Assembly: GCA_950106755.1 (NCBI GenBank)
Contig: OX467082.1
Location: 16,616,001-16,680,000 of the forward strand
Length of the DNA stretch: 64,000 nucleotides
Direction of reading: 5' to 3'
Source: Climacium dendroides
Taxonomy: Eukaryota > Streptophyta > Bryopsida > Hypnales > Climaciaceae
Below the pieces are notes generated by a model, which saw nothing but the letters and a program-made list of their open reading frames with translations, was not told where the DNA came from and searched no databases. Numbering within the stretch: position 1 is the first letter of the stretch; every line of letters starts with the position of its first letter. The position numbers and the translations under genes are program-made. This document shows positions 1 to 11,814 of this stretch, piece after piece.

Positions 1-239
1 AACCTCCAACGCCATTTTTCCCGTCTCTATGCTCAGCCAACCTTGTGAAGAACAATCTACAAATGTCACTAATAACTTGTTGACTCGGACATGCAACCCC
101 AGTCCTCGCCAATTAACTTCTCTACTTGCAAGTGTAACGGTATAAGTTCTTAGTTCGAGTGATACAGCTCACGATGGGCTGGTCCGTCAACTTGGAAGTA
201 CATGTGTTTGACGCAAAATTTAAGTGGACACAACATCAT

Positions 240-600
240 TGCAGAGGCAACCAAAGCAACTGGACATGTCACAGTTACTCAAATGAAAGACATGGCTAAT
301 GTGAGTCGTGAATTAGAGAGATCCAAAATACAAGTGCAATTGAAACTATTTACAGAGTAGATGAAATATCATAGGGAGCGTGATAGATGCCTCCATGATA
401 ACGCTAGACTTGCTAATGACAACGCTAAACTTGCTAATATAAAGTAAAGCGAAGTCATCCAATGTCTCTCTAATTCATCTTGTATACTAAAAGCAGGCCT
501 TTGTCTGCCCTCTTTAGAAATGTTTGATTCAAGAAAGATGTTGCCACCGTTAGATTCTACACAGAAGACTTTTGGAAAAGAGGAGACATCTTAGAAAATC
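240..600 (+). pseudogene. PIF/Harbinger companion (Myb-like) protein remnant, C-terminal coiled coil
   Basis: Read on the plus strand, this stretch gives a charged, coiled-coil-like peptide: a segment with MKDMANVSRELERSKIQVQL, one in-frame stop (TAG at about 358), then MKYHRERDRCL and the near repeat DNARLANDNAKLAN, a second stop (TAA at about 446) and SEVIQCLSNSSC. This pattern resembles the C-terminal coiled coil of the Myb/SANT-like protein that accompanies PIF/Harbinger transposases in plants. That family assignment is from memory. The DNA-binding part would lie upstream and is not seen. The minus-strand transposase remnant at 1150-1690 faces it, as expected for the two halves of one element. 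At least two stops make it a pseudogene. Confidence 0.5.
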
Positions 601-1149
601 CCCAACCATGCAGTTCATCATCACGGTGTCACAGATAGAAAAACACCACCTTCAATTTAGCCGTCCCGATACTAATGTTACAACTGTACATTAGACACAA
701 AGACGTTTTTCAATATTTTTGCACTGTAGATATTTGTTTCTTTTGCTTGTGGCATTTACCCCAAAAAAATTAGTCTACACTGACAAGCTGTTGCTATCAA
801 TGTGTGTGTCAATTTGTAGCACTCAATGCTAATTTCCATTTCGTTAAAAAAATTGCTCTAACAAAATGGCATCTTGTATTACACCCCAACATAATATAAC
901 CTAACACAAAAACATAATAGTAATGACTAAAAACAAGCCATGCATTCATAATTTCACCATGAAGTCTTGGAACTCAATGATGGTGGTCACGGCATACCTC
1001 AAACAAGAAGACCTCACTGCATGGCTAAGTGGAGACCAAAATCACGGCGCTTCTAGACTCCCAACGAACTAGTTGTATCACCACCAATATTTTTCAGCAC
1101 TTCTCAAACACCAACTTCTTCCAACACGATACTATAGTTTTCCCTCTAT

Positions 1150-1690
1150 AGAACCTGATAAAGGCGCTCAACATCACCGTTAGATTGATAGAGAAGCAAA
1201 TTGTACAAAATACCACAACACATAATGACATCAGGAAGGAAAGTGACATGTAAGTTAGATTTAACAAGCAATTTGCGGAAAGTCTGTTTAAACAATGCAA
1301 ATACACTCTCCATAATGCCTCTCCCTTGTCATTGTTTTTTATTGAATAATGACTCAACAATGGACATATGATCATGATCAGGATGGGTGAGTAGGGTGTG
1401 AAGCCAGAGAAAGTTTGCATTGGATTCCATAGAATTCTTGCACAAGTTTTATTGTACAAATTTGACCTACACAAAACACGTGCATCATTTGTGGAGCCCA
1501 TCATTCTAAGAAACAAGTCAAGAAACCTCTTCCGACTGTCTACTACAGCTTGACAATTGAGTGCACTTGTCGTTCCAATGATAGAAGCCCTAATCTCACG
1601 CCTACTTCAAAGGAACCCTGCCACAAAATACTTGAGCGTGAAGTATTTCATAAAACAAAGTCTGTCAAGAGGACATGCTAGGATTGTGCA
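1150..1690 (-). pseudogene. PIF/Harbinger DDE transposase remnant
   Basis: On the minus strand the translation gives NCQAVVDSRKRFLDLFLRMM followed by GSTNDARVL, the typical block around the second catalytic Asp of PIF/Harbinger (HARBI1-like, DDE_Tnp_4) transposases. After a frameshift near 1430 the next frame reads RGIMESVFALFKQTFRKLL, LHVTFLPDVIMCCGILYNLL and GDVERLYQVL, the block with the catalytic Glu and the family's C-terminal helix. The in-frame stop near 1325 and the frameshift make it non-functional. The N-terminal half, with the first Asp, is not recognisable. It probably belongs to the same dead element as the plus-strand coiled-coil remnant at 240-600. I found no terminal inverted repeats. 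Confidence 0.75.
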
Positions 1691-2244
1691 GGAAAGTAGC
1701 AAACGCGAATGACTTCATAGATTTCTTATGCAACTAGACTACTATTGAAAAAGACAACGTTCACTACAACCCACTTGCAATGTGTCTGCACCTATGAAAT
1801 ATAAATACGTTGTTTTTAGATACATCTATTACCTCGTACTACCTAGAATTAGCAAGATATACATATTACGTGTGAATGCTTCACTGACCTATGGCCACGC
1901 TATCAGAATTTAAATGCAGATAGTTGGTCCACATTCAAAAACTTGATTTTTGAAGAGGCCCGTCCTCTATCCATTGCTCTTATCCTCCTACGCCAAAACT
2001 AGCCTAATGCCAAGTCTAGACATACCTTTACAAGGTTAATAATTAAAAGTAGCTTTCCCACTTTCAAAAAATAAAGATTAGTGAACAAAGGATGGGTGTC
2101 GCTAGATTGTATTACAGTTTTTTGCACTTTTCTATTCAAGTCTCTTGTTTGCCTTGCACTTTGTAGGATTCAATATATTTATGGTTTATTCACACTTGCT
2201 TGTACTGTTGGAGTGTTCTAAGCAAATTGATATTGGAGCAAAGT

Positions 2245-2466
2245 TGTTGAGAGTAGGGGACAAAACAAGAACACCAAAATATGCCAGAAGAAAAGAGAGC
2301 TCTTGAGAAGGAAGTAGAAACATATGTAGAGGAGAGAAGACAAGTAGTCCTTCTCTCCTATTGGTTCAAAGTATACTAATCTTATCCCTAGATGTCTTTA
2401 TAAATAGAGAGAACTCTAGATGACTATAGTGAAGAGCGTAATAAAGATAAAATGCTATTCTTAACA
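2245..2466 (-). repeat. 3' LTR of the copia element
   Basis: A 222-bp direct repeat of 7269-7493, with TG...CA ends. Differences from its partner include about nine substitutions, a missing CTGT near 2396 and a 2-bp difference near 2438. Confidence 0.9.
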
Positions 2467-2875
2467 CTCCTCGCTCGACATACTATCACTAAAAATATTG
2501 TAATCTTAAAGGATATACAATTGTTGCCTCGTTAAAACCTTATCTTGAAAAATCTTGGTTAGAATCAAGGACAAAACCAAAGATGAAGGAAAAAGAGTAC
2601 AACATCTTTGTAAATCTATTCACATGGTAAAACCCAATGGGAAAAATCCAGAGAAAGAAAAAACAAAGATTTTACAATAATTAAATCTCTTGCTTTAATG
2701 TACTAAGTCGTTGCATTCCAATACCTTGAACAAGCCGGTGATGAGTACTCAATGGAAGAGCCTTGGTAAAGAGATCTGCAAGATTCTCTGCTGAGGTGAC
2801 TTTCTTGACTTCAAGTTCTCGCTCTGTAATCAAGTCATGAGTATAACTAAAATATTTTGGATCAATATGTTTAGT

Positions 2876-4417
2876 TCAATCACCTTTAACAAAGTCTACT
2901 TGCATTTGTGCAACACAAGCACTATTGTCTTCATATAAAGTTGTTGGAGAATCATCATATGGTAATCTACAATTTGTTTGAATAAACTTATCAATTGACC
3001 TCAACCAAACACATTCTCGAGATGCTTCATGCAAAGCAATAATCTCTGCATGATTTGATGACGTAGCTGTAATGGTTTGTTTCACCGATTTCCACAATAT
3101 TGCAGCTCCATGTCTTAAGAAAACATACCCTATTTGAGACTTGGAAGTTATAGGATCAAAATTATAGCCCGCATCAACATATCCAACCAACTTAGGATCT
3201 ATAGCCCGCGTATAGTGTATTTCCAAATCTTCAATGCACTTTAAATAACGAAGAAGGTGTTTAACACCATTCCAATGTCGTAATGTAGGTTGGGAACTAT
3301 GCCTTGCAAGTACATTGATTGCAAACGCAATATCCGGTCTAGTAGAAGTTGCCAAATATAAAAGGGCCCCGACTACAGCGAGGTATGGGTATTGTTCACC
3401 CAATGGTTCCTCCTCCTCCTCGCAAGGGCGATAAGGGTCATCACCTGTATTGCTTCGACTAACCATAGGTGTAGAAAGTGGATAAGCATCTATCATGTTG
3501 AATCCTTTTAAGATTCGATTAATGTAGGTCATTTAGGAAAGAAACACACTACCATCTTTGAGATGATTAATTTGCAAGCCTATGCAAAAAGTAGTTTTTC
3601 CCAACAATTTCATCTCAAATTCACGTGTAAGTAGTTATGTTACTGCAACACAGGCAGATTTGGTTCCCACAAGGTTTAGGTCATCAACGTATACTGCTAT
3701 AATCACAAATCCAGATGTATCATTTTTTATAAAGAGACATGGAAGTAATTTGTCATTAATAAAATGATGCTCAAGAAGATAGTTCCGCAACCGTTGATAC
3801 CACTTAAGTCCAGCTTGCTATAATGCCCTATGTAACTTAACACCACGATGCTTGCCAGGAATGGAAACAACTTGATTGGATGTTTGAAGGCCAGGTGGAA
3901 CTTTCATATAAATAGTAGTATGAAGATTTCCATATAGAAAAGCGGTGACCACATCCATAAGGTTCATTTCAAGCATAGTATACATTGCCATTCCAATAAG
4001 GTATCTAAAAATAATAGAGTCCATAACTGGAGAATATGTACAGTCATAGTCAATACCAAACTTTTGATTGAAACCTTGAGCAACCAAACGAACTTTATAA
4101 CGAGAAATCTGATCTTTTTCATTACGTTTGCGCACAAATACCAACTTAAATCCAATAGGTCAAGACGAAAGGTCATTGACAATGGGTCCAAACACTTGTC
4201 TTTTCCTCAAAGAAGCATACTCCTCCTCAATAGCAGCTTTCCACTTCAACCAATCAGGGCGACGCATTGCTTCATCAATGGTCCTTGAATCAAGATCATC
4301 TTTCTCGCAAGAAAGATTCTCTGCAATTATAGAAATAAAGGAATCATCCAATTCAACAATTTGTCTATCCCAAATATTACCTATATTGCAATACATTATA
4401 GATAATTCAGTATTCAA
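2876..4417 (-). pseudogene. copia reverse transcriptase and RNase H, broken
   Basis: Minus-strand pieces in changing frames: MRRPDWLKWKAAIEEEY (about 4220-4270), RLVAQGFNQKFGIDYDCTYS and DVVTAFLYGNLH (about 3910-4100), then YVDDL near 3690, the reverse-transcriptase active-site motif, in a stretch where no long frame is open. From 3532 to 2876 an open piece of 218 residues carries LLYLATSTRPDIAFAIN, the GYVDAGYN Asp of RNase H and SNHAEIIALHEASRECVWL. The order and spacing fit copia RVT_2 plus RNase HI. Frameshifts near 4170 and 3810 and a break near 3540 interrupt it. Confidence 0.88.
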
Positions 4418-4949
4418 TTTGGATGCGTCTTACTCGCAAGTAAGAGATCCTTCCGTAGGAACTGCAGTAGTATTGGGTAGAGATCCTGGTAAAGTAGAAG
4501 TGGTTGCTATAGATGTAGAAGGAATATTATTAGACATTGTCTTGCGCTTGCGTGGTTGTTTGTCAGGTCCACGAGTCCGTTTGCCTAGTGATTGAGAAAC
4601 TGGATCAGAAATAGTTGTTGGAATTTGAACTTGAGCAGGAACATTTCGAGCTTCATTCAATGGAATCCTAGTAATCCTTGGTGCATCATTGAAGCCATCA
4701 GGTGTCTGATCCACAATCTTTTGTAAATGCAAAATTTTTACAACCTCAGATTCAGTCAAAGATGTACGAGGATCAGGATTTAATGTAAACGTTTCAGATG
4801 CTCTGAACACAATTCCTTGAGATTGGTCTTGAACAGCTGCTCCTCCTTTTAAAGATGGAAATACATCTTCTTCAAATTGACAGTTGGCAAAACGTACACG
4901 AAGTAACGTACCAGTAGAAAGGTTGATGTAACGAATAATATTTGGAGAA

Positions 4950-5890
4950 TCAAATCCTACATAGATACCTTCTTGGCGATGAGCACCAATAGTCTGACAT
5001 TGAGGTTCTGCTATTGGAACCCAAACACGGCATCCAAATACCTTTAAATGTGATACATCTGGAATGCACCCTAATAGCAACTCTTGTGAAGAAGCAATCT
5101 CCACAGATGAAGGACAAAGTCAAATCAAAGTTGCAGCATGTAAAACTGCATGTCCCCACATATATAGGCAAATTTGCATGTAAAAGTAAAGGTCTTGTGA
5201 TAAACTGGATCCGCTTGATAAATGACTCTGCTAGTCCATTTTGAGCATGTTCATATGGAACTGAATATGTCAAATCAATCCTAGTAGCAATACAATAATC
5301 TTCAAAAGATTTGGATCGAAATTCTTGGGCATTATCCATCCGAAGCGTTTTGATAGGATAATCAGGGAAATAAGCCCTGAACCGTATAAGCATAAAAAGT
5401 AATTTGGCAAAAGCCAAATTCCTTGTTGATAGCAAAGAAACATGTGATTGTCTACCTGAGGCATCAACCAAAACCAAGAAATATCAAAATAGTCCACACA
5501 TAGGTGTTATAGGACCACAAATATCACCATGAAGCCTCAAAAGCATTGGTGGTAATTCACTGGGTAACTTCCATATAGATGGTTTGGCAATCAATTTGTC
5601 TTTAATATATCCTTGGCATAGTGTCATAGAATTTACATCAGCTGGCTGTAAATTATGACCAAGAACACATGGAAGAATTTTACGAAATAAAGTGGAACTT
5701 GGATGACCTAGTCTTCCATGCCACAGTGAAACTTTATTATCATTAGATGATAAAACAAAAATAGATACATTTGGTGGTCGGATTGGAATCCGATACAAAC
5801 CACTTGCCGTAGCAAAGGCTGTTTCTACTACTTTATTGTTTTGAACAAAAAACAAAGCCTCTCGCCTATCTAGGATTTTGGTCGAGAGGT
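4950..5890 (-). pseudogene. copia integrase region
   Basis: The minus-strand frame starts after the gag-protease break. LWHGRLGHPSS is the GAG-pre-integrase (HHCC) block. GDICGPI carries the first catalytic Asp, TLRMDNAQEFRS the second, and NGLAESFIKRI the catalytic Glu, so the D,D-35-E triad can be seen. A frameshift near 5480-5490 splits the region between the first and second Asp. The sequence after the Glu changes frame again near 5200, and the C-terminal integrase part (VFGCRVWVP) reads on at 5050-4430. Known role: insertion of the cDNA into host DNA. This copy is inactive because of the breaks. Confidence 0.85.
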
Positions 5891-7168
5891 GTAAACCATT
5901 GGTGCGGATATCTCAATAGCTAAAATCAGGCTTCGAGGCGCAGAATGGGAAAACATTGCACGCATACATGTTATGGTGGTGCCCTCAGGCAAAATCACCT
6001 TTGTTAGTCCCTCCTGGAAACGAAACACATTCGATCCAGCCATGGTTATTAAATTTCTGGTTTGCCAAGTTGAAAGCTTATCAACATCAAAAAATTGTTT
6101 ATTTTGCAAAATAGTATGTGCAGTTGCAGAGTCAAAGAGCGCATCACAAGACTCACCAGTGGAGGGATCCTCAGCAACATGTGTTTCAAAATCGTCAGCG
6201 CCAAACGGGTCCATAGACGCATCCATAGTATGGGCCTCCTGGGGTTGAGCTTTGAGCTTTTTGTTTTCTTGAAACAGCTGTATAAGATAATCGGATGCCC
6301 GACAAACATTTGCCAAATGGCCCGTTCTACCACATTTGTGGCAAAAACGTGTTTCGGTAGAACGTTTACCATAGATGTTAATAGAGAAAGTAGTATTCTT
6401 CCTCTCAGTAGTTTTGTTAGTATTACTACTACTATTCGGACGGCTATGGCGTTGTTTACTATATTTATGTGCTCTAGGTTTAACGTTAGAAACCTGAGTA
6501 ACATGGGACTTGGGAATTGTGGTTCCTACAGAACGAGCTTCTGCATTACGCAAGAGAATCTCGTTTTGCTTTTCAGCTAAGATTAATAGAGACATGAGGT
6601 CTGAATGATTTGCAAACTTCATGTTTCTATATTGCTGAGCAAGTATAACAGAAGTTGGTGGAAATGTTGAGAGAGTTTTCTCAATCATTTCCTCCTCAGT
6701 AATAGTTTGGTCACACATGCGTAGTTGTGACACAATGCGGTAAAACTCATTGTTGAAAGCAATGAGTGTTGAAAAGTCCATGACACGTAAATGTGTCCAA
6801 TCATGGCGAGCTCTAGGAAGAAAAACTGTTTTTTGATGGTCAAACCGTAATCTAAGCTTTTGCCAAAGCTCATCAGGTTTATCTAACTCTAAGTATTGAT
6901 GTTGCAATGAAGGATCAAGATGGCGGCGAAGCAAAAGCAAAGTCCTCCAACACAGAGAGGTAGAAACAATAGCACTTACAACAAAATCCTTGTCAAATGC
7001 AATTGTTTCGTTTAAGTGCTCCGCGTATATGTGCGCTTTCGCCATCTTCGCCCACAATAGATAGTTGTTGCCATCAGCGCTCAACTGCTGAAAAAGGAGA
7101 GGTTGAAGTCTTGGTGCTTCAACCGGTATGATAGAAGATGTAGCCATGGAAGAAGTAGACGTAGTCAT
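5870..7168 (-). pseudogene. copia gag and protease
   Basis: An open frame read on the minus strand from the ATG at 7168 (MTTSTSSMATSS...). An upstream in-frame Met at 7234 exists, but its leader is hydrophobic and unlike gag. The body contains the copia gag (UBN2-like) region, with tryptophans around DELWQKLRLRF, then a retroviral zinc knuckle CHKCGRTGHLANVC (C-x2-C-x4-H-x4-C). After it comes a protease-like site, DALFDSATAHTI, where the usual D-S/T-G reads D-S-A, so the protease is probably altered. The frame stops at 5870, and the next polyprotein segment (ILDRREALFF, about 5855-5890) is in another frame. This is the best preserved part of the element. Confidence 0.88.
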
Positions 7169-7268
7169 TATGAACCAGAAAAAACAAAGGGGGAAGTAAT
7201 GACTAAACACAATCAAGCTCTTTAAAAAAAACAAGAAAAAACTAGAAATAGAATTCGTGTTGATAACG

Positions 7269-7493
7269 TGTTGAGAGTAGGAGACGAAACAAGAACACCA
7301 AAATATGCCAAAAGAAAAGAGAGCTCTTTAGAAGGAAGTAGAAACATATGTAGAGGAGAGAAGACAAGTAATCCTTCTCTCCTATTGGTTCAAAGTATAC
7401 TAATCTTATCCCTAGATGTCTTTATAAATACTGTAGAGAGAACTCTAGATAACTATAGTGAAGAGCAATAAAGATAGAATGATACCCTTAACA
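7269..7493 (-). repeat. 5' LTR of the copia element
   Basis: A 225-bp direct repeat of 2245-2466, starting TGTTGAGAGTAGG and ending CCCTTAACA. In element orientation it lies upstream of gag, so it would have carried the promoter. Confidence 0.9.
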
Positions 7494-8304
7494 AAAGCAA
7501 CGTTGTTTTTCTAGAACAATACCTTCAGTGAACAACCGGTTATGTACTGAGTTTCAATACCGTTCACATACCCTCCAATATCCGATAGTAGCCGGATATC
7601 AACTCCAGGTATCAACACCGGTGCGCCTCATCCACTTCTCTCCACTCTGCCCAAGCTGACAGGCCTCCAGCACCGCTCTCGCAATCTCCACTTCGTCCTC
7701 CCCAAATCCCCTGTCACTCCAAACTTCCAATACTCGTCGCCGCTGCATTTCCATCATCTCCAACTCGTTTGTAAGTCTCAAATCTTTTGTCTAAAAGTTC
7801 ATGGCGATTCTTGCCTCTAAGGGTAGTAGTACTCATAGTTTTCTGTACCCATCGTTTTTCGTTTTTCCAGTTGTTGTATCTAATTCCGCATGTGTTTTGA
7901 CTCTCTCTCCCTTCATGTGCACGAATTGTGTGTCTCTTGTCAGAAACCGAATTCGTGGCACAAGTGGACGTTCGAATTGTGCGTCATTCTTGATTGCCAA
8001 TTGAGCTGAAGGAAGAAGTGTACTCAAATCTCTTTGATGGGTCCCAACTTTTCACTACGACGCAGTTTGAATGTCGTGTGGTAAGGGTGCAGGATATTGT
8101 AGAATGTCACTCTAAAGGTCGTCATTTTAATAAAGAGTTTGGGTGCTTTGGTTACCATTCCCGTAGTGGACTTTGGAGAGTCCGTCGATGTTTGATTTTT
8201 AGGTTTCCATTTGTTCTTGGAGCGCCGTCATGCAGATGGTATCCTTGTTTGGGGTGGCGTCTGTTGATCTTGATTGAATTGAGGAAATCTCTGTATCAAA
8301 CATC
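7494..8304 (+). promoter_or_regulatory. 5' region and probable untranslated exon/intron of the zinc-ribbon gene
   Basis: No convincing open frame. A GC-richer stretch at about 7590-7770 ends in a good donor (GTAAGT at 7771) and looks like an untranslated first exon. Possible acceptors follow at 7869-7870 (TTTTTCCAG) and near 7940. The copia 5' LTR ends immediately upstream at 7493, so the retrotransposon abuts the promoter side of this gene. Confidence 0.4.
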
Positions 8305-10690
8305 ATGGGCTCTCAGACGCTCGTGTTGCAGCAATTCCGATGTACTCCACATGCGTCAATCGTTCTAGACAGAGCCTGCTCTACTGCTTGGGTGCGAGCC
8401 AATGCAGACGCGGTGCCCTCGACCAGCCAGAGGTTTCGAGAGAAAGGATCTTCACTTGGAAACCAGAGCAGATGCAATGTGGAGGTTCTGGGGTTTGGGT
8501 TAGGAAGTGGTCTGTATGGTGAAGTGAGGATAGCCAACAAGTGGAAATTGCGAAAGAGTCATAACCGAAGTGCAGGCATGGCGAGAGCTTCCATGAAACT
8601 GGACCCTGGCGGTGATCCTGGTGGGGACAAGGGAATCGGGCGTGTGGTGGTCAATTTAGCGATTGCGGGTGGCTTGACCTATTTGACGATCACTGGCAAG
8701 CTTGGTTGGGTGTTTGATGCTTTTATTTCTCTTTGGGTAAGTCCGCATGCTGAGAAAATGATGAGAAACATCAAGTTCAGTAACGTCCATGCATTTCCGT
8801 AGTTGTGTTACAAGAAGTAATTAGGTGTTTTTTTTCCTCTTCATGCATTCATAGACATTCTTGTTATCCTTGTTGGCTTCGAAATCTAGTGGACACTAAT
8901 TACATCGCATATTTAGGATTTTGATTTTGGGTAGATTACTACAGTGCTGTGGAGAGAGCAAATTCTTATCATCATGTATGAATTTCTTATGAAATTTTAA
9001 AGTGTGAGGTTGTAGACTACTTTAAGTGACAGTAGACAACCATTTCAATTCAAGAATGAGTGACTGTAGACAGTTAGCCAAGTCATGCTTACACTACGTG
9101 CTCATTGAGGTCCATTTTATTGTACGAATAGATGAACTGCTGTTGGTAACAGGGGTTTGTGTAGGAGATGGGATCAGGTACCTAACGATTTTAGTATTCT
9201 TCTACCTTACTTGAGCTGAAGAATGGTGCACCAAGTTCTGGAAGCTTCGAAGAATGTGATATATTCTCTCATCTAGGTGTTCTTTGTGGTTGGTTGTGAA
9301 CAGCTATTCGTCGTGTTGGTACCAATCGTGGGCTTTATAGCTTTCCTGTGGTTTGCTGACCGGGAAATCGTGAGCAGCAATGTGAGTTTCTTGCTGTGAT
9401 ATCAAATCTGGGTTAGGGTTTATAGGTAGTATTTCCTATCGTGCATTGGGAATGGATATTTAGACATCATGATGATCGGATGTTGCAGCAGCCCGGTTGA
9501 CTTCCTTATGTTTCCTAGTTTTGAAGACTGGTGAGAGCTGCTCTTTATGATATATTCTGCAATGTGTGCTGAGTGTGTCTTAGTTATGGAGTACTCTTTC
9601 GGACAATGATCACTAGTTGTGTCTGATACGCGTACGGGGGTTGCCTATGCAGTGTCCAAATTGTGGAAATCCATTTCAAGTTTTGGAGTAAGCAAGCCCT
9701 TCTGACCCATTCTTTATTCGACTTATGAGAGAGCTGCTATTGGAAGCATAAACTAGATTTTTCTTAAACCGCGCAATTTGAAGGGAATCACAACTACAGA
9801 GAATGCATATGTGCACATTGCAAAACTCAATTAATAGTGGTCATTGACTTTTAGGTTTTTCATTGACTTGCTAGGTGACTTCGCTTGGCAAACTTGAGAC
9901 CGTCATTTAGATGTTCGAGACAAATTTAGAGATTGTCATAATGTGGCTGTTCATCGTGGTGTAGGTTTACAATGAAGGACGAAGAAGAACAGTTCTGCCC
10001 GTACTGTAGCCAACCCTTCAAATGTGAGTACTTGTTTCTTAATCGCCATCTTGACTCTTTTACTTGATGTGCATTGACGCCTGCCTGAAAGAAATGTTAT
10101 TTTCTTAACTACTGTATTCTGGAAATGCCGTTGCACACATTCACTAGGTTTTCTTCTCGTTTTGGTTATGACCGAATTAAGATCTGAATGAGAAACTAAT
10201 TAAGCAATATGACAGTGGAAGGCAAACAGTTTGTTCGAGATGGGCCTCGCTTCTCAAAAAAACAGTCAAACCAGGGATTCCGTCAGCCCTTTGGACAGTC
10301 AGGATTTGGAGGACCCTTTGGAGGTTCTGATCAGCGCAAAACATCTGCTTCCAATTCCCCTTCAGGTATTTTCCCCTGTTTGACATGAAATTTTATGACG
10401 TACTTTAGCAGTTGTGAGAATTCCCCCCTTTTTCGCTGAAGATGGCAACCAGAAACCACTCAAGTTTGCAGAGAGTATGCATGGTGCGTAGTAAGTGAGC
10501 GCCTGTCTCCTTCCTCGCACCTGAGATGAGCTCAAGACTGTACACAACTAAAAAATCCGAATTTCTTCTCCATGGGTGTTGAGGCAGCTCCACATGTTCC
10601 AACAACTGTCTTAAATCTTTCTGTCTAATCAATGCAGATCCGCCAGGTGTGATCGTGGATGTGGAAGCTGAAGTGATGGATCAAGATTGA
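8305..10690 (+). CDS. Probable plastid membrane protein with a four-cysteine zinc ribbon (six exons, 268 aa)
   Basis: Exons read by frame continuity: 8305-8736, 9304-9381, 9653-9687, 9965-10023, 10216-10365 and 10638-10690, all with GT-AG borders and matching phases. Residues 1-80 are rich in Ser, Arg and Ala with few acids, like a plastid transit peptide. Residues about 114-130 (VNLAIAGGLTYLTITGK) and 136-163 (ending LFVVLVPIVGFIAFLWFA) are hydrophobic and could be two membrane segments. Cys171 and Cys174 (CPNC) plus Cys193 and Cys196 (CPYC) make a zinc-ribbon-like knuckle, followed by a Gly/Phe/Gln-rich stretch and an acidic tail ending IVDVEAEVMDQD. I believe similar uncharacterised proteins exist in other plants, but I cannot name this one. 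Membrane topology and plastid location are inferred. The Met at 8305 is the first in the frame. Confidence 0.8.
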
Positions 10691-11814
10691 TGCAACTGTG
10701 TGCTTCAGTTAATATCACTGGAAATCTCACACCACCTTTATCAGGTTAAGTTATAGCAGGCCTCTTGTACATTACATTACATAGATGGATTGCAGATATT
10801 TTCCACAGATTGAAGAGCATGCAAAAGAGTACATAGGTACAATCTTACTTATTTACTGTTCAAGCTTCTGCATTTTTCAATGAGCGTTTGGTAAGCAACC
10901 TTTTTGGGAGCAACCTGCTGTTAATCCATCGAATCCAATTCCAATTCTGTGGTGATTTGGAATACTATAGCCAGCAGATTCTGTAGCCACAGGGTTAAGA
11001 AGGGTTCCGAGTTCTTAACTGCCGTGTCTTTGGCAAGGTTTGGGATGTGACTATTGGAGCAACCGGAGTGAGTCTATGAAGTCTGTAATCAGAATTCAAG
11101 AAATTCCCGAGCAGGGGGTCTTATTTTATGACATTATCTCCTGCGTTTCAATGCGGCAACTGATTGGCCTGTTGTTTTCAAAGGTTGCTTCAGTTGCTTG
11201 ACTTTCTTTTTACACCTAAGCCTAGAAGGGTCTTAGGGTCTTAGATTTACAGGGGGGGGGGTGGGGTGTACTTTTAGAGAACTGCTGAAGTGGCAACATA
11301 CAGGAAAAATGATGTAGCCAAATATTTTAGTATTCATTTTGGACAGATGTATTTTTCCATTCACATATTTGGATGAGTTTCATTTAAAATCAGCAATTTC
11401 TTTCAAATTATTTTTAAAAATTGGAGCAACTTTGCATCATCATCCAATTTTTCTTCAAATTTGTTTTTGGTGCTCTCCAATTATTTTTTATGCTTTTAGG
11501 CATTTTGAATGCTTGAAAAAATAACAACTTGTCTTAGAAGTGCTTATAATATGTGGATTATGGCTTCCACAACTTTGTTGAAATTCTTTTGTCTAATCTA
11601 AAAATGATATAAGGTGAAAGTATGCATAATTGTCAAAATAAGTAATTCAACATAGTTGGAGATTCTTTTTCAAATAAAATAATATTGCTATAGTATTAGT
11701 AATTGAAAATTATGAAAAAAAAATTTAATTATAAATTTTAGATTAGACATGTGAATTTTCAAAGTTAGTGGAAGTTCCCTGAGCCATTGAAATTGTTACA
11801 TTAATCAACTAATC
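10691..11814. other. 3' flank and gene-free DNA
   Basis: The probable 3' untranslated region of the zinc-ribbon gene, then AT-rich DNA with a short G run at 11251-11260. No coding or RNA gene recognised. Confidence 0.5.

Larger units (their letters stand above)
2245..7493 (-). mobile_element. Ty1/copia LTR retrotransposon, complete but degenerate
   Basis: A 5.25-kb element on the minus strand, bounded by two direct LTRs of about 222-225 bp that begin TGTTGAGAG and end TTAACA. Flanking AAAGT (2240-2244) and AAAGC (7494-7498) look like an imperfect 5-bp target-site duplication. In element orientation the order is gag with a CCHC knuckle, protease, integrase, reverse transcriptase, RNase H, which is the copia order. 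The 3' LTR is preceded by a purine-rich GAGCGAGGAG, a plausible polypurine tract. Next to the 5' LTR lies GTTATCAACACG, a possible primer-binding site but not the usual initiator-tRNA-Met match. Several frameshifts and stops break the polyprotein, so it cannot move by itself. About a dozen differences between the LTRs suggest an old insertion. Confidence 0.93.

Noticed and set aside
4128..4595. Plus-strand frame of 155 codons within the copia element
   Set aside because: Antisense shadow of the copia integrase and reverse-transcriptase region.
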